From Diphasiastrum complanatum (taxonomy: Eukaryota; Streptophyta; Lycopodiopsida; Lycopodiales; Lycopodiaceae): a stretch of DNA of 64,000 nucleotides. The notes below the pieces were generated by a model. That model had not been told where the DNA came from. It did not search any database and saw only the letters and a list, made by a program, of their open reading frames with translations. Made by a program: the position numbers and the translations under genes. Below are positions 13,918-28,362 of this stretch, in pieces; the first letter of the stretch is position 1, and every line of letters begins with the position of its first letter. Location of the stretch: contig CM055107.1 of the NCBI GenBank assembly GCA_029204225.1, forward strand, positions 49,674,546 through 49,738,545, in the 5' to 3' direction.

Positions 13918-15454
13918 TCACTGGGGCTTGCTTGGGTAATACAGGCTCAGAATCCTCAACGTCATCTGACGATGTATACCGGACTCATCATCATCTTCAA
14001 CGGAAGTTGTCGTATTCTTGGATGAACTGGCACCAGCCCTGAGAATTGGTTCTGGAGTCTGTAACTGTCTGTTCTGGACTGAGTTCCAAATAGTAGAGAA
14101 GAATGCATCATGCTGGCATTTCTCTCTCAAGGACTCGAGTAACTCATTACGAATCTGAGTAAAACTCAGCTCGTTTATCATAGGCATTCTGCTAAGGGCA
14201 TCTGCTACTATATTGAATTTTTCACGTCTATATTTGATAGACATGTCAAACTCTTGCATCAACTCTACCCAACGAGCTTTCCGACCTCTAAGCTTAGGTT
14301 GATTGCAAAGGTATCTGAGACTCTCATGGTCTGTCAGGACCTCAAAGTTGGCACCATACAAATAATGCCTCCAAGTCTTAAGGGCATGGACTATAGAAAA
14401 GAGTTTCTTTTCATAGGCACTGTACTTAGTTTGAGCTGGCTCGAGTTTTTTACTCTCGAACGCAACTGGTCGTCCACCCTGAGTTAGCACAACACCTACT
14501 GCAAAGTTGCTAGCATCTGTTTCGACCACAAATGGCTGATTGGGGTCAACGACTTTTAAAACTGGTGTTGTAGCTAAGGCTGTTTTGAGAGCATCAAAGC
14601 TTCCTGCTGTGCGGACTCCCAAATGAACTCCTTTCCCTTCCCCTTAAGAAGATTTGTCATGGGAACTGCTATCTAAGCATATTCCTTGACAAATCGTCTG
14701 TAATATCCCACCAAACCAAGAAAGATCTGGAGTTCCAAAATATTCTGAGGTCTCAGCCAACTGAGTATGGCTTTAACCTTATTTGGGTCCATCTTAATCC
14801 CATCTGAAGAGATAATGTGACCCAAATATGCTACTTCTTCAACAAAGAATTCACACTTGGATTGTTTAGCATAAAGCTTATGCTTTCTGAGAAGTCGAAA
14901 CACCTTTTTGAGGTGTTTTAGATGCTCTTTCCTCATTTTGCTGTAGACGAGGATGTCATCTAAAACTACGACTACAAACTTACCCAAGTATGGTTTGAGG
15001 ACAGTACTCATCAAGGTCATAAAGGTAGCTGGAATATTTGTGAGCCCAAATGGCATCACCTTAAACTCATAATGACTATGACGAGTCCTAAAAGCTGTTT
15101 TCGAGACATCTTCCGATTTTATACGGACTTGATGATATCCCGATCTGAGGTCTATTTTGCTGAAAAACTTAGCCCCGTCGAGTTGGTCAAACAACTCGTC
15201 TGCCCGAGGCATAGGGTATTTATTCTTAATTGTGACTTTATTGAGGGCTCTGTAATCTACGCAAAGACGCATAGACCCCTCTTTCTTTTTCACCAATAGG
15301 ACTGGTGAGGCCCATGGTGAACTACTGGTCTGAATTTGGCCTTTCCCAAGATAATCTGTTAACTGCCTAGTTATTTCTTCATCCTCTGTTCGGTTGACCC
15401 GATACGGAGGTTTAGAAATAGGTGCTGTACCTGGTACTAGGTTTATTACATGAT
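13918..15454 (-). pseudogene. Chromovirus reverse transcriptase and RNase H
   Basis: RT runs from about 15,454 to 14,673: [45 protein letters not shown], the catalytic [12 protein letters not shown] (14,941-14,976), and VAYLGHIIS. RNase H follows at 14,622-13,960: FVVETDASNFAVGVVLTQ, YEKKLFSIVHALKTWRHYL, VLTDHESLRYL and NIVADALSRM. Both catalytic Asp residues of RT are present, although the residue pair before them is unusual for a plant Ty3 element (LDD, not IDD). Frame breaks lie near 15,300-15,450 and 14,620-14,670. Confidence 0.93.
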
Positions 15455-16060
15455 CTACCTCTCTGCTAGGTGGTAAACATCTGGCAAATCTTCAGGAAAA
15501 ACATCTTTAAATTTAGACAATAAAGTTTCTAATTTACTAATTTTTTGCTGAATAGAATTGGAAATAGAAACTTCAGGAATAAACTGAAAGTCACATAAGA
15601 ATACCTGATGGTCTTCGTCTCCGATTAGCTGACAGAGCTCTGAATTGCAGACCATAGGGCTGTTGGGAACATCATGCTCCCCATGCAACTAGATCTCTCG
15701 GCCTTTATGCTGAAAGTTGAGGGTGTTCTCCTGATAGTTTCTGTGGAGGGAAGGTCCTAAACTGTAGAGCCAATCTCTCCCGAGAACAATGTCTGTTCGA
15801 TCTAGGTGCATTATCTGAAAGTTTATTTCATCTTGGTACCCCTGAATACCAAGATTTAACTTACTTACCATAGTTTCTCATATTTTTTTATCCTTACCAT
15901 AGTTTCTCATATTTTTTTATCTTCACCCTTAGCTAATGAAACTATGTACCTATGCTGACTAGGTACTTCTGGTAGTTTAAGCTTTTTAACCAGGGTGTAG
16001 TTGATGAAATTATGGGTTGCCTCATCATCAACCATAACTCTTACTGACTGGTTACCAACT
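15455..16060 (-). pseudogene. Chromovirus aspartic protease, altered active site
   Basis: VRVMVDDEATHNFI (about 16,040-16,000) aligns with the Ty3 protease motif D-S-G-A-T-H-N-F, but here reads D-D-E-A-T. The second landmark, DIVLGRDWLYSLGP, is present near 15,790-15,750. A 29-bp tandem duplication at 15,865-15,922 shifts the frame between them. The linker to RT contains SISNSIQQKISKLETLLSKF and FPEDLPDV. Confidence 0.85.
15865..15922. repeat. 29-bp tandem duplication inside protease
   Basis: The word ACCATAGTTTCTCATA plus a T-rich tail occurs twice with period 29. Because 29 is not a multiple of 3, the duplication breaks the pol frame. Confidence 0.9.
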
Positions 16061-17308
16061 TTCCCATGCATATGTACTAGGTCATGCGGCCCAAAGCTGA
16101 AGGGTCTCGCTAGCATTGCAGAGGTCAGCTGGCAACAGTGTTCATGATCTTCATGATACACTTTGATCTCGGAAGCTGCCGAGTCACTGTGGAAACATAC
16201 AGTCTGAACAAGATGAACTTGTTTTTTATCTTTCTTATCTTTTTTAGTGAAAGGCCCCATGGGACACTGTCTGACTGTGTGTCCCTTGCCCATACACACA
16301 AAGCACAAACATTCTTGTTTGGCTTTCTCAAAATCATCTGGTTTTAAGGGTTGTATGAGTGAAGGGCGTTTCTGAGGAGCTTCACCTTTAAATTTATCTT
16401 CTTTCTTTCTTTTTAAAAATTTCTTTTTAAATTGAAAGTCTTTCTGAGGAGGCTGTTCAGAAAGTGGTTGTTGTCTCGCCCTCTTCCTACCCACTGAATC
16501 ATCATAGATTTGAGCATATCTGAGAGCTTGCTCAAGGGTAGTAGGCGACTTTCTCTGGACCTCTACTTTATATTCATCTTTGAGGCCACATACAAATCTC
16601 CTGATTTTCTGATAGTCATTAAAATTGCTTCTCGATACTGCGATATATATTGGATGTGGGACTTGTCCATTACTGTTCTTTCCCAGGCTTCCCAGGCTCT
16701 ATCAAGTTCATTTTCTGGTAGAAATTCTCTTAGGAAAGCTTCTTCAAAAGCTTTCCATGATCGGGGAGTCTGCCCAGTCTCCTGGAGTTTTAACCACCAT
16801 TTGTAGGCTATAGGCCCTAAGGAAAGACTGGCCTCAATAGCTTGCACTGTTTAAGAACATGAATGTTCTTCCATTTGCTGAGGAATATTTGTAGAATATC
16901 TGCATTTCTATCCTTCTCTTCCCCATCAAAAGTAGGAGGTTTTAAATCTTTAAAAACACTGGGGTGAGACCGTAAAGTCTCACCCGAAACTGATGGAAGT
17001 GGAGAAGGGGATAATTGAGAAGTTGAGGGAAGGCTTTCTTTCGTGAAACTCAAAATCAAGTTTTTGAGTTCAGTGAACGAGTCGTCCACACTGGACTTGA
17101 AATTGGCTAATGCCAACTTCAGTTCATCCACTTCTGTTACCAATTGCAGAAACTGCTCCTTGGTAACCAGTTCGTCGAGTTCTTCGGCGAACTGTTTCTA
17201 TTCTTCCACTTCCATGGGTTCCTTCCCTTTTATGTAGGCCAAGGCTTCTGTTTCAAGTTCGTTGAAGCCTCTCTCCTGGGGTTGATCAAGTCCCTGAAGA
17301 GTGGTCAT
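16061..17308 (-). pseudogene. Chromovirus Gag with CCHC knuckle
   Basis: The best start is the ATG at 17,308 (MTTLQGLDQPQERGFNELE), after about 890 bp of leader from the PBS. A coiled-coil stretch follows (EELDELVTKEQFLQLV, LKLALANFKSSVDDSFTEL). The capsid core has KPPTFDGEEKDRNADI, AYKWWLKLQETGQTPRSW and FEEAFLREFLP. A basic region ends in the zinc knuckle CFVCMGKGHTVRQC (about 16,310-16,262). A stop after MEVEE near 17,199 and breaks near 16,820-16,850 and 16,500-16,560 inactivate it. Confidence 0.88.
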
Positions 17309-18200
17309 CTTTAGAACTGAAAGAGAGCTACCTTAACCTCTGAAGGAAAAAAGTCTAAAAGACTTGTTTACAATTGTACAAGGGAAAGGAAAGATGACTT
17401 AGCTGTTTCTGAGGACTGTACTTCCAAAGAAAGAATGGAGAGGAACCCTCTCAACTCTTTTACCCAAGATTTCAGACCTGTTGTCCCGGAAAATGCCAGT
17501 TTGAAGCTTCAAAACGGTGCCAAATTTTTCGGTTCTTGAGTTGAGTAGCTAACTGATCTGATTTCAGGTGTGGGGCTCCAACAAACCGAGTAAAAACCGG
17601 AAATTCACAAAAGGAAATCCAGAATTTTTGAAGTCCATGCCCTCGCTGGTTGGACAGCAACCTGTCCGGCCCGATTTGTCCAATTTACATCTCTAAAATC
17701 ACCTCAAATCTTCGATTTGACCCAAGCCAGTAGGTCGTTGGTCTGTAGCAAGTAAGTTTGAAGCTCAAACTCCTGAGAATTCTCAACAAACAGGGATGAA
17801 TTTTCACCTTTTCTCCTCCCTATCCAATGCTGACCCTGCTACACTAATTCAGATTAGAACTTGCTCTAATCTACTCAAAACTTCATACAAATTTCAGAGT
17901 TGAGGGCTGTCTATACAGCGATGGATCTGCCCATCTTTTTCCCTTGAAATTTCGCTCAGATAACAATGTTTTACACTCAAAAATCAGAAGTAATTGTCTG
18001 ATTTTGCAGTGATGGAACTACCCCTAAATTCTGGTTTGGATTCTGTCAAAAAAGCAAGTAAATCCACCAAAATTTCCTCAGTAGGAGACTGTTCCTACCG
18101 CGAGTCTCCTCCTCTATTTCTTTCTGAGAACTTAAAGAAGTTCTGAGCAATCTAGCTACTTTCTCCACTGTTGAAAACTGAGTTCCCTAGGATGGAGATG

Positions 18201-18212
18201 GCTCTGATACCA
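18201..18212 (-). other. Primer-binding site (initiator-Met tRNA type)
   Basis: On the minus strand TGGTATCAGAGC starts one base inside the 5' LTR. This is the sequence complementary to the 3' end of plant initiator tRNA-Met. Confidence 0.92.
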
Positions 18213-18213
18213 G

Positions 18214-18570
18214 TGTAATAGATCCTAACACCACAGTAGGGCAAACACTAACTGATCCACCCAACCTTGCCTACTCCCTGATATAGAGTAAGCCCCTCCT
18301 AGCCCAGTGTAAGGACTGGTAGCATGCTACTGCCAAGTGTCGGCCATGTGGCACTGACGTGGCCGACTGCATGCGGGACCCAACTGGGGGCCCTATCTTG
18401 CTGACAGGGTCCCTAGGCTATGTTACGCCCGCCATGGCTATGGACCGTGCTAGGGCACACTACTCACACTGTCTTGCCCTGTTGGTCATGTATGCTGGAC
18501 ACGACCCTGACTGTGGTATCTGACCTATCTGTGTTCTCTAGGGTTCGGCACTAGTTACGAGCTCGTAACA
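18214..18570 (-). repeat. 5' LTR of the chromovirus
   Basis: Second copy of the 12,222-12,568 LTR, bounded by the PBS inside and the CTACC target duplication outside. Compared with the other LTR it has extra bases around GGCACTGACGTGGCC. Confidence 0.95.
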
Positions 18571-18575
18571 CTACC

Positions 18576-21165
<2,590 letters not shown>

Positions 21166-21169
<4 letters not shown>

Positions 21170-22220
21170 ATCTTATGGTGGATGCTCACCCAGCCTTTGT
21201 ATGCTTCTTGGTTTCCAAGGAAAGGCTCGAACTTGGGACCAAAGAAACTTTGGATGTCAAGCTAAAAATTTGTATGCAAGACATATAAGCAAAAAATGTT
21301 ATTGTTTGTTGTCTCCATTGTTGGTTGCCATTGCTAAAAAACTACTCTATTCAAAAATCTCAAAAGTTTCATTCCATTGTCTAGGTCACATCCCTTATTC
21401 CACAACTAGTACTATGATCTACCTAACCTAGCAAAAAAATTCATATATATGTCATTATCCAAAAAAAATTATTTTTTCAATCTCTAGATAGCTTTCAAGA
21501 AGAGTCAAGTTGAGTGAGGATTTCCCTACCTCCATGGTTGGTTGCCAAAGCCATCGATCCCCTTCTTTGACAACTTCACAAGTTTCAGATTAATTTCATA
21601 TTCCAAGATACCCTCCATTTCTTCCTCTTGCATTATCCTTTACTTCATGCTCTTAGGCTTCTAGTCACTATTTTGACTTCTGAAGTCAAGAAGTCCTATC
21701 TTCACTACTCCTTGGTTTTTAACGGAGATAACTCAGATAGTCCTCCACTTATTAATCATAGTCCTATGGATTTGAACCACATTTTAGTTTGAAGTCATCC
21801 TTCACCCTCAAACCATTATGCATCTACACAAATCCATTATTGCTTCTTTTTTGAAAAAGAAAAAAACAATTTTATTTAAATTAGTTATAGGAAAACTTAT
21901 CATGTTAATATATCATGTCTTCTCATCATGTACCTTTCTGGTTGGCTATCTTTTGCACAATCCTATCTAGACATATTCTCCAAGCATATCCAGACCTTCA
22001 ACTATCATCAACATATCCAGACCTTCAACTATCATCAACATATTCTTGTCACTTCGTCAGGCACTTCCAATTTTTTGATGAGCCCTAATTGCAAAAACTA
22101 ATGTTTCACAACTTACTGCATTACCTATCACTAGCACTATTTTAACTAGTGACTAGGTTTTGAGTTACTAGTTTGATGTTTCACTTTTCATTAGAAACAT
22201 TAGATTAACTCCATTTGCCT
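21166..22220. other. Unassigned spacer with one 27-bp tandem repeat
   Basis: No gene recognised. CATATCCAGACCTTCAACTA occurs in two perfect 27-bp units at 21,985-22,011 and 22,012-22,038. Confidence 0.6.
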
Positions 22221-23590
22221 TTTGCCTTTCACATTTCATGTTTCATCCTTTTGTACGCTAATGGGATTCCATCCTTATTGAATGAAAGCAACATTTTCTC
22301 CTCCTTGTGCTCCCTCTTCTAGTTCAATTAGTTAAATCTCCAAGGCCACTAACTAGAACATGCATAGCATAGATGATATGTTCGACATCTCCACTAAAAT
22401 CAACAATTTCCACAAGATGATACAAACTGCATGCGTAAATATATGGCGATAGACCAATAAGGATCGGGCCCTATCTCCCATTTAAAATTGAAATTTTTTC
22501 GAAGATCATACATATCATTGCTTTAGCCTGCTCAGGAAGAAAGAACTTCCATGAAATCACCTAGACGAGCAAGTGAGCAAAGTAGAGTTAAACATAGGAA
22601 GATTGGGCATGAAATTGATACTCTGCAACTTGTGCAAACATAATGAATATCAAGGAAATATATAGTTAGATTTGGGAATACAAAAAACATCATGTAATTT
22701 TATTGATAAAATCAAGTGAATGAGCCTAAACCAATTGGCCACAATCTTGTCAAAATATCTTGAATGAGAACTATCCACTTGTCTAGCAGAAGAATATTGA
22801 TGTTACATCTTGGATGATGCCTGAACACCACTCCACCCACCAAGTTTGTGTTTGGCTTTCACATTTCAAGTTTCATCCTTTTGTACACTAATGGGTTGTC
22901 CCATCCTTATTTAAGGAAAGCAATGTTTTCTCTTCGTGCTCCCTCTTCTAGAAGATTGCGTTATTCATCAAATCATATTTTCTTGTTAAATGTATCTAAC
23001 AACTTAATTGATCAATCAAACTCTAAAATCAATTATTAATGATTCATTCACGTAGTTAAATCTCCAAGGGTGTTAACTAGAACGTGCACAGCATAGATGA
23101 TATGCTCAACATCTCCATTGAAATCGACAAAGTCCATGAGATGACACAAATTGCATGCTTAAATATGTGGTGACAACAAAGCACCAGACCAATAAAGATC
23201 AGACTCTGTCTCCCATTTCAAGAGATCGTACATACCATCACTTTAGCCTGCTCAGGAAATAGGAACTTCCATAAAATCACCTAGATTATAGAGCAAGTGA
23301 GTAAACTAGAGTTAAACATAGGAAGTCTGGGCATGAAATCATTACTGCAAAGATAATGAACGACTGTTTGTCCATAATATCAAGTAAATATATAGTTAGA
23401 TTTGGGAAGACATGCAAATTAAAACAAACAGCGTGTGATTTCTTGATAAAATCAAGTGAATGAGCATAAACCAATTGGCCACAATCTTGCCCAAATATCT
23501 CGAATGAGAACTAAATGTCCACTTGTCTAGCAGAAAAATATTGATGTTACATCCTGGACGATGTCTGAATACCTCTCCACCCACCAAGTT
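22221..23590. repeat. Direct tandem duplication (about 630 and 740 bp)
   Basis: 22,221-22,846 and 22,851-23,590 align throughout (CACATTTCATGTTTCATCC, AGCATAGATGATATG, TTTAGCCTGCTCAGGAA, ACCAATTGGCCACAATC, CCACTTGTCTAGCAGAA). The second unit holds about 115 extra bp around 22,954-23,055. The minus strand of both shows a short shared peptide (CNINIFLLDKW and CNINILLLDKW). It may be a decayed coding fragment, but I cannot name it. Confidence 0.92.
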
Positions 23591-24401
23591 TTAGATCACC
23601 GCCTCCATCATACATCACACAGACTATATGCAATAGCACACATCATTAATGCCCAAAAAGTTTTGCAGGGCACTAAAGATAGGTCTGCATATGTTTTCAT
23701 GTCGACATCAATCTAAATTTGAGTTTTAATCAAGTTAGATATATGGAGGTGATGGGCAACAAGCTCAGTAATGATGAAGCTTAGAACTAACAAATAGAGC
23801 CAATCACGTACAATCTCTGCTTTTCCTGATAACGAAAAAAGTAGTAACAAAAATTGTGCATTCTTAGCTAGATTTCTCAGACCAAACTTTGAGCAAAACA
23901 CAAACGTTTGGTATCCGCATACCTAATTGAATATCGATGTATGCTCTAAAACAATGGAACCCATTAGGTATGAGGTTATCAAGGCTACCTAAACCAAGAT
24001 TGTGTTATCGAATTCCCGAGCATTGAATATGTGAGTTTGGTAAAGCCCCTTCAACTCAAGAAATGGATCAGGGTGAGAGTCACCCTAAATAGCTGTCCCT
24101 TTCCATTTTCAATGTAGGATTCTGTTTTGACACGGAAGATCAATTTACGAACCATAAACCCATTTGCATGCTTATAAGTATCATCAGGTACCATCAGACC
24201 CACCAAGTCGGTAATGTGCTTATGCCTTCAGCAAAGCTCTTGTTGTGATCTCAACATCAGACGCATTTTGTACCACTTGTGATAAATTCGTGAATCAGCA
24301 AGCCCGATCACTGGCCGGCTTGACTTCTCTCCAGATGCTTCTGAATGTTATAAAAATGGTAAAAATTTTGCTGCTATCAGAGCATCCACATTGTTTCAGA
24401 G
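23591..24401. other. Region downstream of the coiled-coil gene
   Basis: No gene or repeat recognised. It lies 3' of the minus-strand gene ending at 24,402 and presumably includes its 3' UTR; no polyadenylation signal was assigned. Confidence 0.4.
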
Positions 24402-27400
24402 TCATTGTTCAACAGTTCCACCAGAGGATTCGGCATGTGTAGCATCATGGCCTGAACTTCCACCCTTTGCTTTCGCTGCACTACATACAGCATGATCCTC
24501 ACTCTTGGAGTCTCCAAACATTGTTTTGAACTCTAGAAGATACTGGGTGACCTCTTCCAGATTGTGTTCCAATTCGGAGACTTGCCTTGTTTTCTCTTTC
24601 AGCTGACGCTCTGTAGCTTCAAGCTTTGCCTTCAGCTCATCTCTTTCCTGCTCTACGCTTTCTGTTTGTGCCTTACTCTGTCATAAAACATCATGTAAAT
24701 CAGCATAATTTGAATTACAATGGAAGAAACAAAAATGCAATATGGAATGGTGGAGTAGATTGAAGAGATATTTTATAATACGTTTATGACTCACGAAGTG
24801 AACTTCACTAATTTGCAATGCTTTTTTGTCTAAAGCTCAGAAGTCCAAGGTAACTAGTATAGACTAGGCATTCACACACATACTGAAGTTCACGATAGCA
24901 GCAGCTTACAAAAGAGTTAAAATGATCCAACAGCATGCTAAAAATGGGCTTTTAAATAGATAGCCAAAGAGATTTTATTTTATGAAATAAATCATTAGGT
25001 CAAAGCGATTGTAAGGATTATCGCATGGAAGAATTATTGCTTGAATGATCTACTATAGAATTTAAGCAATCGATGGTGGCTAAGGCCTCCATCCAATCCA
25101 CCACTCCAGTTTGCGTGTCATCTTTAATCACAATTCACTATTCGCCTCCGACACCTTAGGTGCCCCAAATCAATTTTTTCTTCTCAGTTCCAGTGGTAGC
25201 TGAACTGGCTATCATCTTGTGTTGATCTACAAGTTTTACCTCCCAGGTGGTTGCAGATCAACCTTCACCGCCTTCTCCCGATTTTATAAGATTATTCTTT
25301 CTTTTTCACAATCATGAAGAGAGTTTATTGGCACTTATCAGTAACATTCTGGAGAGTAAGTTGTTGGTTAGTGTCCAAGCTATTACATGAGCTTGCATGC
25401 ATGATGTGGATTAGCACGTTGAAGTGATTGTATCACAAATTTTAGTGACTTGAGAAACGAGACACTCAACAAATTCCAAAATATTTTCAAGTAGCAATTG
25501 TTGGCAGTGTGCTTGATATGCATGCATGAGTTTGGACTACAAAAAGGCAAAAGGTGGCAACGACTGTTGGCAAATAGCATGAAGATTAATCCCATTGTGC
25601 TAATCTGGAGCATTCAAAAAGTCTTCAAAGGGATATCATGCGTTTACAAGCATATCTGACAGCATACTTACATGATTACGTCTACTAAGTATTGTCTGAG
25701 GCAAGGCCATAATATTGCAAATCATTGCCAGCTATAGCCAACTGCAAGATAGATGTGTACCGTTTCCCCGTTCCCGTATCCTGTTTCTCGTTTTCCATTT
25801 CTCGTTTCCCGAGCAGGCTGCGTTTCCCCCTTTAATTAAATTGGATCAATCTTAAAATAGTGAGGTTTCAATCACGTCCTCTCCAAATATGGCATAGTTG
25901 TTGAATCTCAGCATCAAATTGTTGAAACTGCCAAATGCCATGAAGACTTTGCAAGCTTTCCACATTCAACTGGGTCAACTGATTTCTATCACCTATGAGC
26001 CAAATTTGAAAATTTGATGCACCGCTTACAGATCTCATACACAACACCAAGCCTCTATATGGAGCCCTAGCAGCAAAAGGAAATATTGCTACACTAAACA
26101 AGCTATGACTACTATGCCAATCTTAGCCATTGAAGATCCAGCTCAACCTCATGAGCTTATGATTGAAGCTTTCAAGTATGATACAAGAGTTGTTGTAATA
26201 CAACATGTTCAAGTTATGAAATTGAGTGTCATACACCAACTTAAATGCAACAATATTGTCCAATTGATTATGAAAACAAACTTCACAAAAGTTCAAGCAT
26301 TTCAAACATGAACGAAATATCAAGAGAACACAACAGATGTGTAGCTTTGCACAACTTGGAAGCTGTTTCTACGAGTTGGAGAGTAGTTCTGCCTCAGATA
26401 GTGACATTGTGTCCTAAGGACTTTTCACCTAAAAAGAATTTTAAAATTTGATCCGATTTGATAATGAACATTGGCAATTTATATCAAACCGTCATCTGTT
26501 CAGAAAGATTGTTGCTCGGGCTACAAATGTTGTGTCTTTCTTTCTGCAACATATCTTCAAGTTTCATTGGATTTTCGAAACATTCATCATCACTAGATTA
26601 CCAAAGAGCAACATCACATTTTGGGCCTCCTATTTCCATCTCTTTAATCTTAGAACCAAATTGTTCTTCACTTTAGCATACCATCATCAAAACAAAGATC
26701 TAAACAAACATATTGATCAAGTCTTGGAGGAAAACAATGTGATTACATTGAAAATCCTTCTTTTAACATAGAATAATATCAGAGCTGCACTGCTTTGTAT
26801 AGTAGTGATGAATGGCACATGAACAATTCAATTCAAAAGCAATTAATACTTGCCACAATTTGGGCTTTAATAAGGGAAATTTTGTATTGACCTCCAAAAT
26901 TTCCAGGAGATTGTCCAAGAAAATTGAAGCATCATCCACCTATATAGGCTTTCTCCCCAAGATTAGCTTAAAGAATGCATATAAGCAGACGTAGCAAATG
27001 GAAAGGTCATTGTTTGACCCACCAAAACCCTAAGGAAATAAGACTGCAACATTTCATCCATACCTCAAGAAGGAGCTTAGGACTCTTTTGGACTTCTTTT
27101 CTGTCAAGCGCTTCAATCATGGCAGCTTCAGCAGCTTTTTTTGCAAGCTCCGCCTCAGCTCTCGCTTCCTCTGCGATGCGCAATGCAGCTACAGCCTGCG
27201 CTGCCGCAAGTCCTGCAGCGACCTCTGCCGCCTTGGCTCTCTCATTGCTTGCTCTGGCCTTTTCCTCTGCACTGCTAACAGATTTCCAATGCCTTGCACT
27301 CTGCTTCTCACTCACCTGCCTCTCATTAATCAAATCTCCCCTCCCACCACTGACCATCAATTCAGCCCTAGCCTGGCAAGATCTTTTGCTCTGATCCCTG

Positions 27401-27858
27401 ATCATAGAAAATTTACAAAACCCACCTGGCTTTTCTATTTTCTGGGAAGTTATTTCCCTTTTCCGGACACCCAGAGACAGCCCAAGATTTTTCAGATCAA
27501 TTAGGGTTTCACCTGCAACTGAGCTGCCCCTGTCCTCTTCTGGGTTGATTCCAGCTGCAAGGGGATCGTGGCGATCTGTGTCTTCATCTACTAAAACATG
27601 AAGGGCCACAGCCTCAGCGAGAGCAGCTCCTTCCGCATCAAGCCGCTGCTCCTCTTCTTTCCTCCTCTGCTTCTTCTTCTCAAGCTCTGAGCGTATGGCC
27701 GCGGCGTTGGCCAGGGCTTTTTCGAGGCGACGCTTCTTCTTCTCAGCTTGCTTTAGCCTATCCCTCTCTTCCTTTGCCTGCTTTTTCTTTTCCTTTCTGG
27801 AGCTCCCACCTGAGGACACTGAAGGAGCAGGGCTGGGCTCTCTCTCTTTATCCTCCAT
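24402..27858 (-). CDS. Two-exon gene for a charged coiled-coil protein, unknown function
   Basis: Exon 1 is 27,858-27,064 and exon 2 is 24,677-24,402, joined by a 2,386-bp intron with donor GAG|GTATGG and acceptor TGACAG|AGT. Both sides are in phase 0, giving about 356 residues with no stop. The start is the ATG in GGGCAATGGAGG; codons upstream lack another ATG. The protein opens Ser/Pro-rich (MEDKEREPSPAPSVSSGG), then a Lys/Glu/Arg-rich helix (KEKKKQAKEERDRLKQAEKK). EGAALAEAVALHVLVDEDTD and an Ala-rich helix (EVAAGLAAAQAVAALRIAEE) follow. Exon 2 supplies a heptad-like coiled coil (EQERDELKAKLEATERQ, RQVSELEHNLEEVTQYLLEF) and a Ser/Gly-rich tail ending GGTVEQ. The basic N-terminus would suit a nuclear protein, which is inference. 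No enzymatic domain is recognised. This is the only apparently intact host gene in the window. Confidence 0.82.
26105..26996 (+). pseudogene. Decayed Ty3 RNase H-integrase fragment in the intron
   Basis: Plus-strand peptides follow Ty3 pol in order. MTTMPILAIEDPAQPHELMI (26,105) resembles the RNase H start. FHWIFETFIITRLPKSNITF and LRTKLFFTLAYHHQN (26,560-26,700) resemble the integrase core around the second Asp and the TAYHPQTDGQTE motif. RRLSKKIEAS and YIGFLPKI with KNAYK (26,890-26,990) resemble the GPY/F end. The catalytic Asp and the QTDGQTE core are lost, and much of RNase H and the zinc module is deleted. It is antisense to the gene that contains it. Confidence 0.6.
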
Positions 27859-28270
27859 TGCCCACAACCCCCCCTTTCACCTAACCAATCCAACACAAAC
27901 CCACTAATTGAATACTCTGATCTAACTCATGGAACAAAATGCAGCCGAACCCAAAAGCAGATCTGTGACTTCTTCTTCACACACCCTCCTCATATGCGAG
28001 ATAATTCCAAAGGAATCCGATCATCCAAGACAAATAGCGGTAACCCAAAAAGCCGAAGATGTATGTGTCTGTCTTGTTCTGATAGTCTTGTTCTGATACT
28101 ATCTTTTGGCAGATGTATGAGAAATACAAGACAGACGCTGTAATCTAAAAGGCATGGTTAGTTTGCCACAATGCAAAACTATGCTTTGTGGGATGCATTT
28201 GCAAAATGACGCTCCAATAGGTAAACTCAATTGCAAAATTGAGTGAATATGTATAGATTCACGTCTTCCT

Positions 28271-28281
28271 TTTTATATAAG
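28271..28281 (-). promoter_or_regulatory. Candidate TATA box of the coiled-coil gene
   Basis: On the minus strand CTTATATAAAAAGG lies about 415 bp upstream of the ATG at 27,858. The sequence is near-symmetric (TTTTTATATAAG on the plus strand), so direction is not proven. Confidence 0.4.
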
Positions 28282-28330
28282 GGGGAAGAAGGCTAAGGAA
28301 TTTCTTTGTATCTCCTGAAAGGCAGTGCCT

Positions 28331-28362
28331 CCCCACTCCCACTCCCACTCCCACCCCCACCA
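28331..28362. repeat. CCCACT hexamer repeat
   Basis: Five imperfect hexamers, CCCACT and CCCACC, in tandem, about 480-500 bp upstream of the 27,858 ATG. Confidence 0.85.

Larger units (their letters stand above)
12222..18570 (-). mobile_element. Complete Ty3 chromovirus (6,349 bp) with target duplication
   Basis: LTRs at 12,222-12,568 and 18,214-18,570, CTACC on both outer flanks (12,217-12,221 and 18,571-18,575), PBS, PPT and gag-PR-RT-RH-IN-chromodomain in order on the minus strand. It is structurally complete, but the coding region carries several stops and frameshifts and the protease DSG motif is altered, so this copy is probably not autonomous. The LTRs differ by visible substitutions and a roughly 10-bp length change, which points to an insertion that is not recent. 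Confidence 0.96.
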
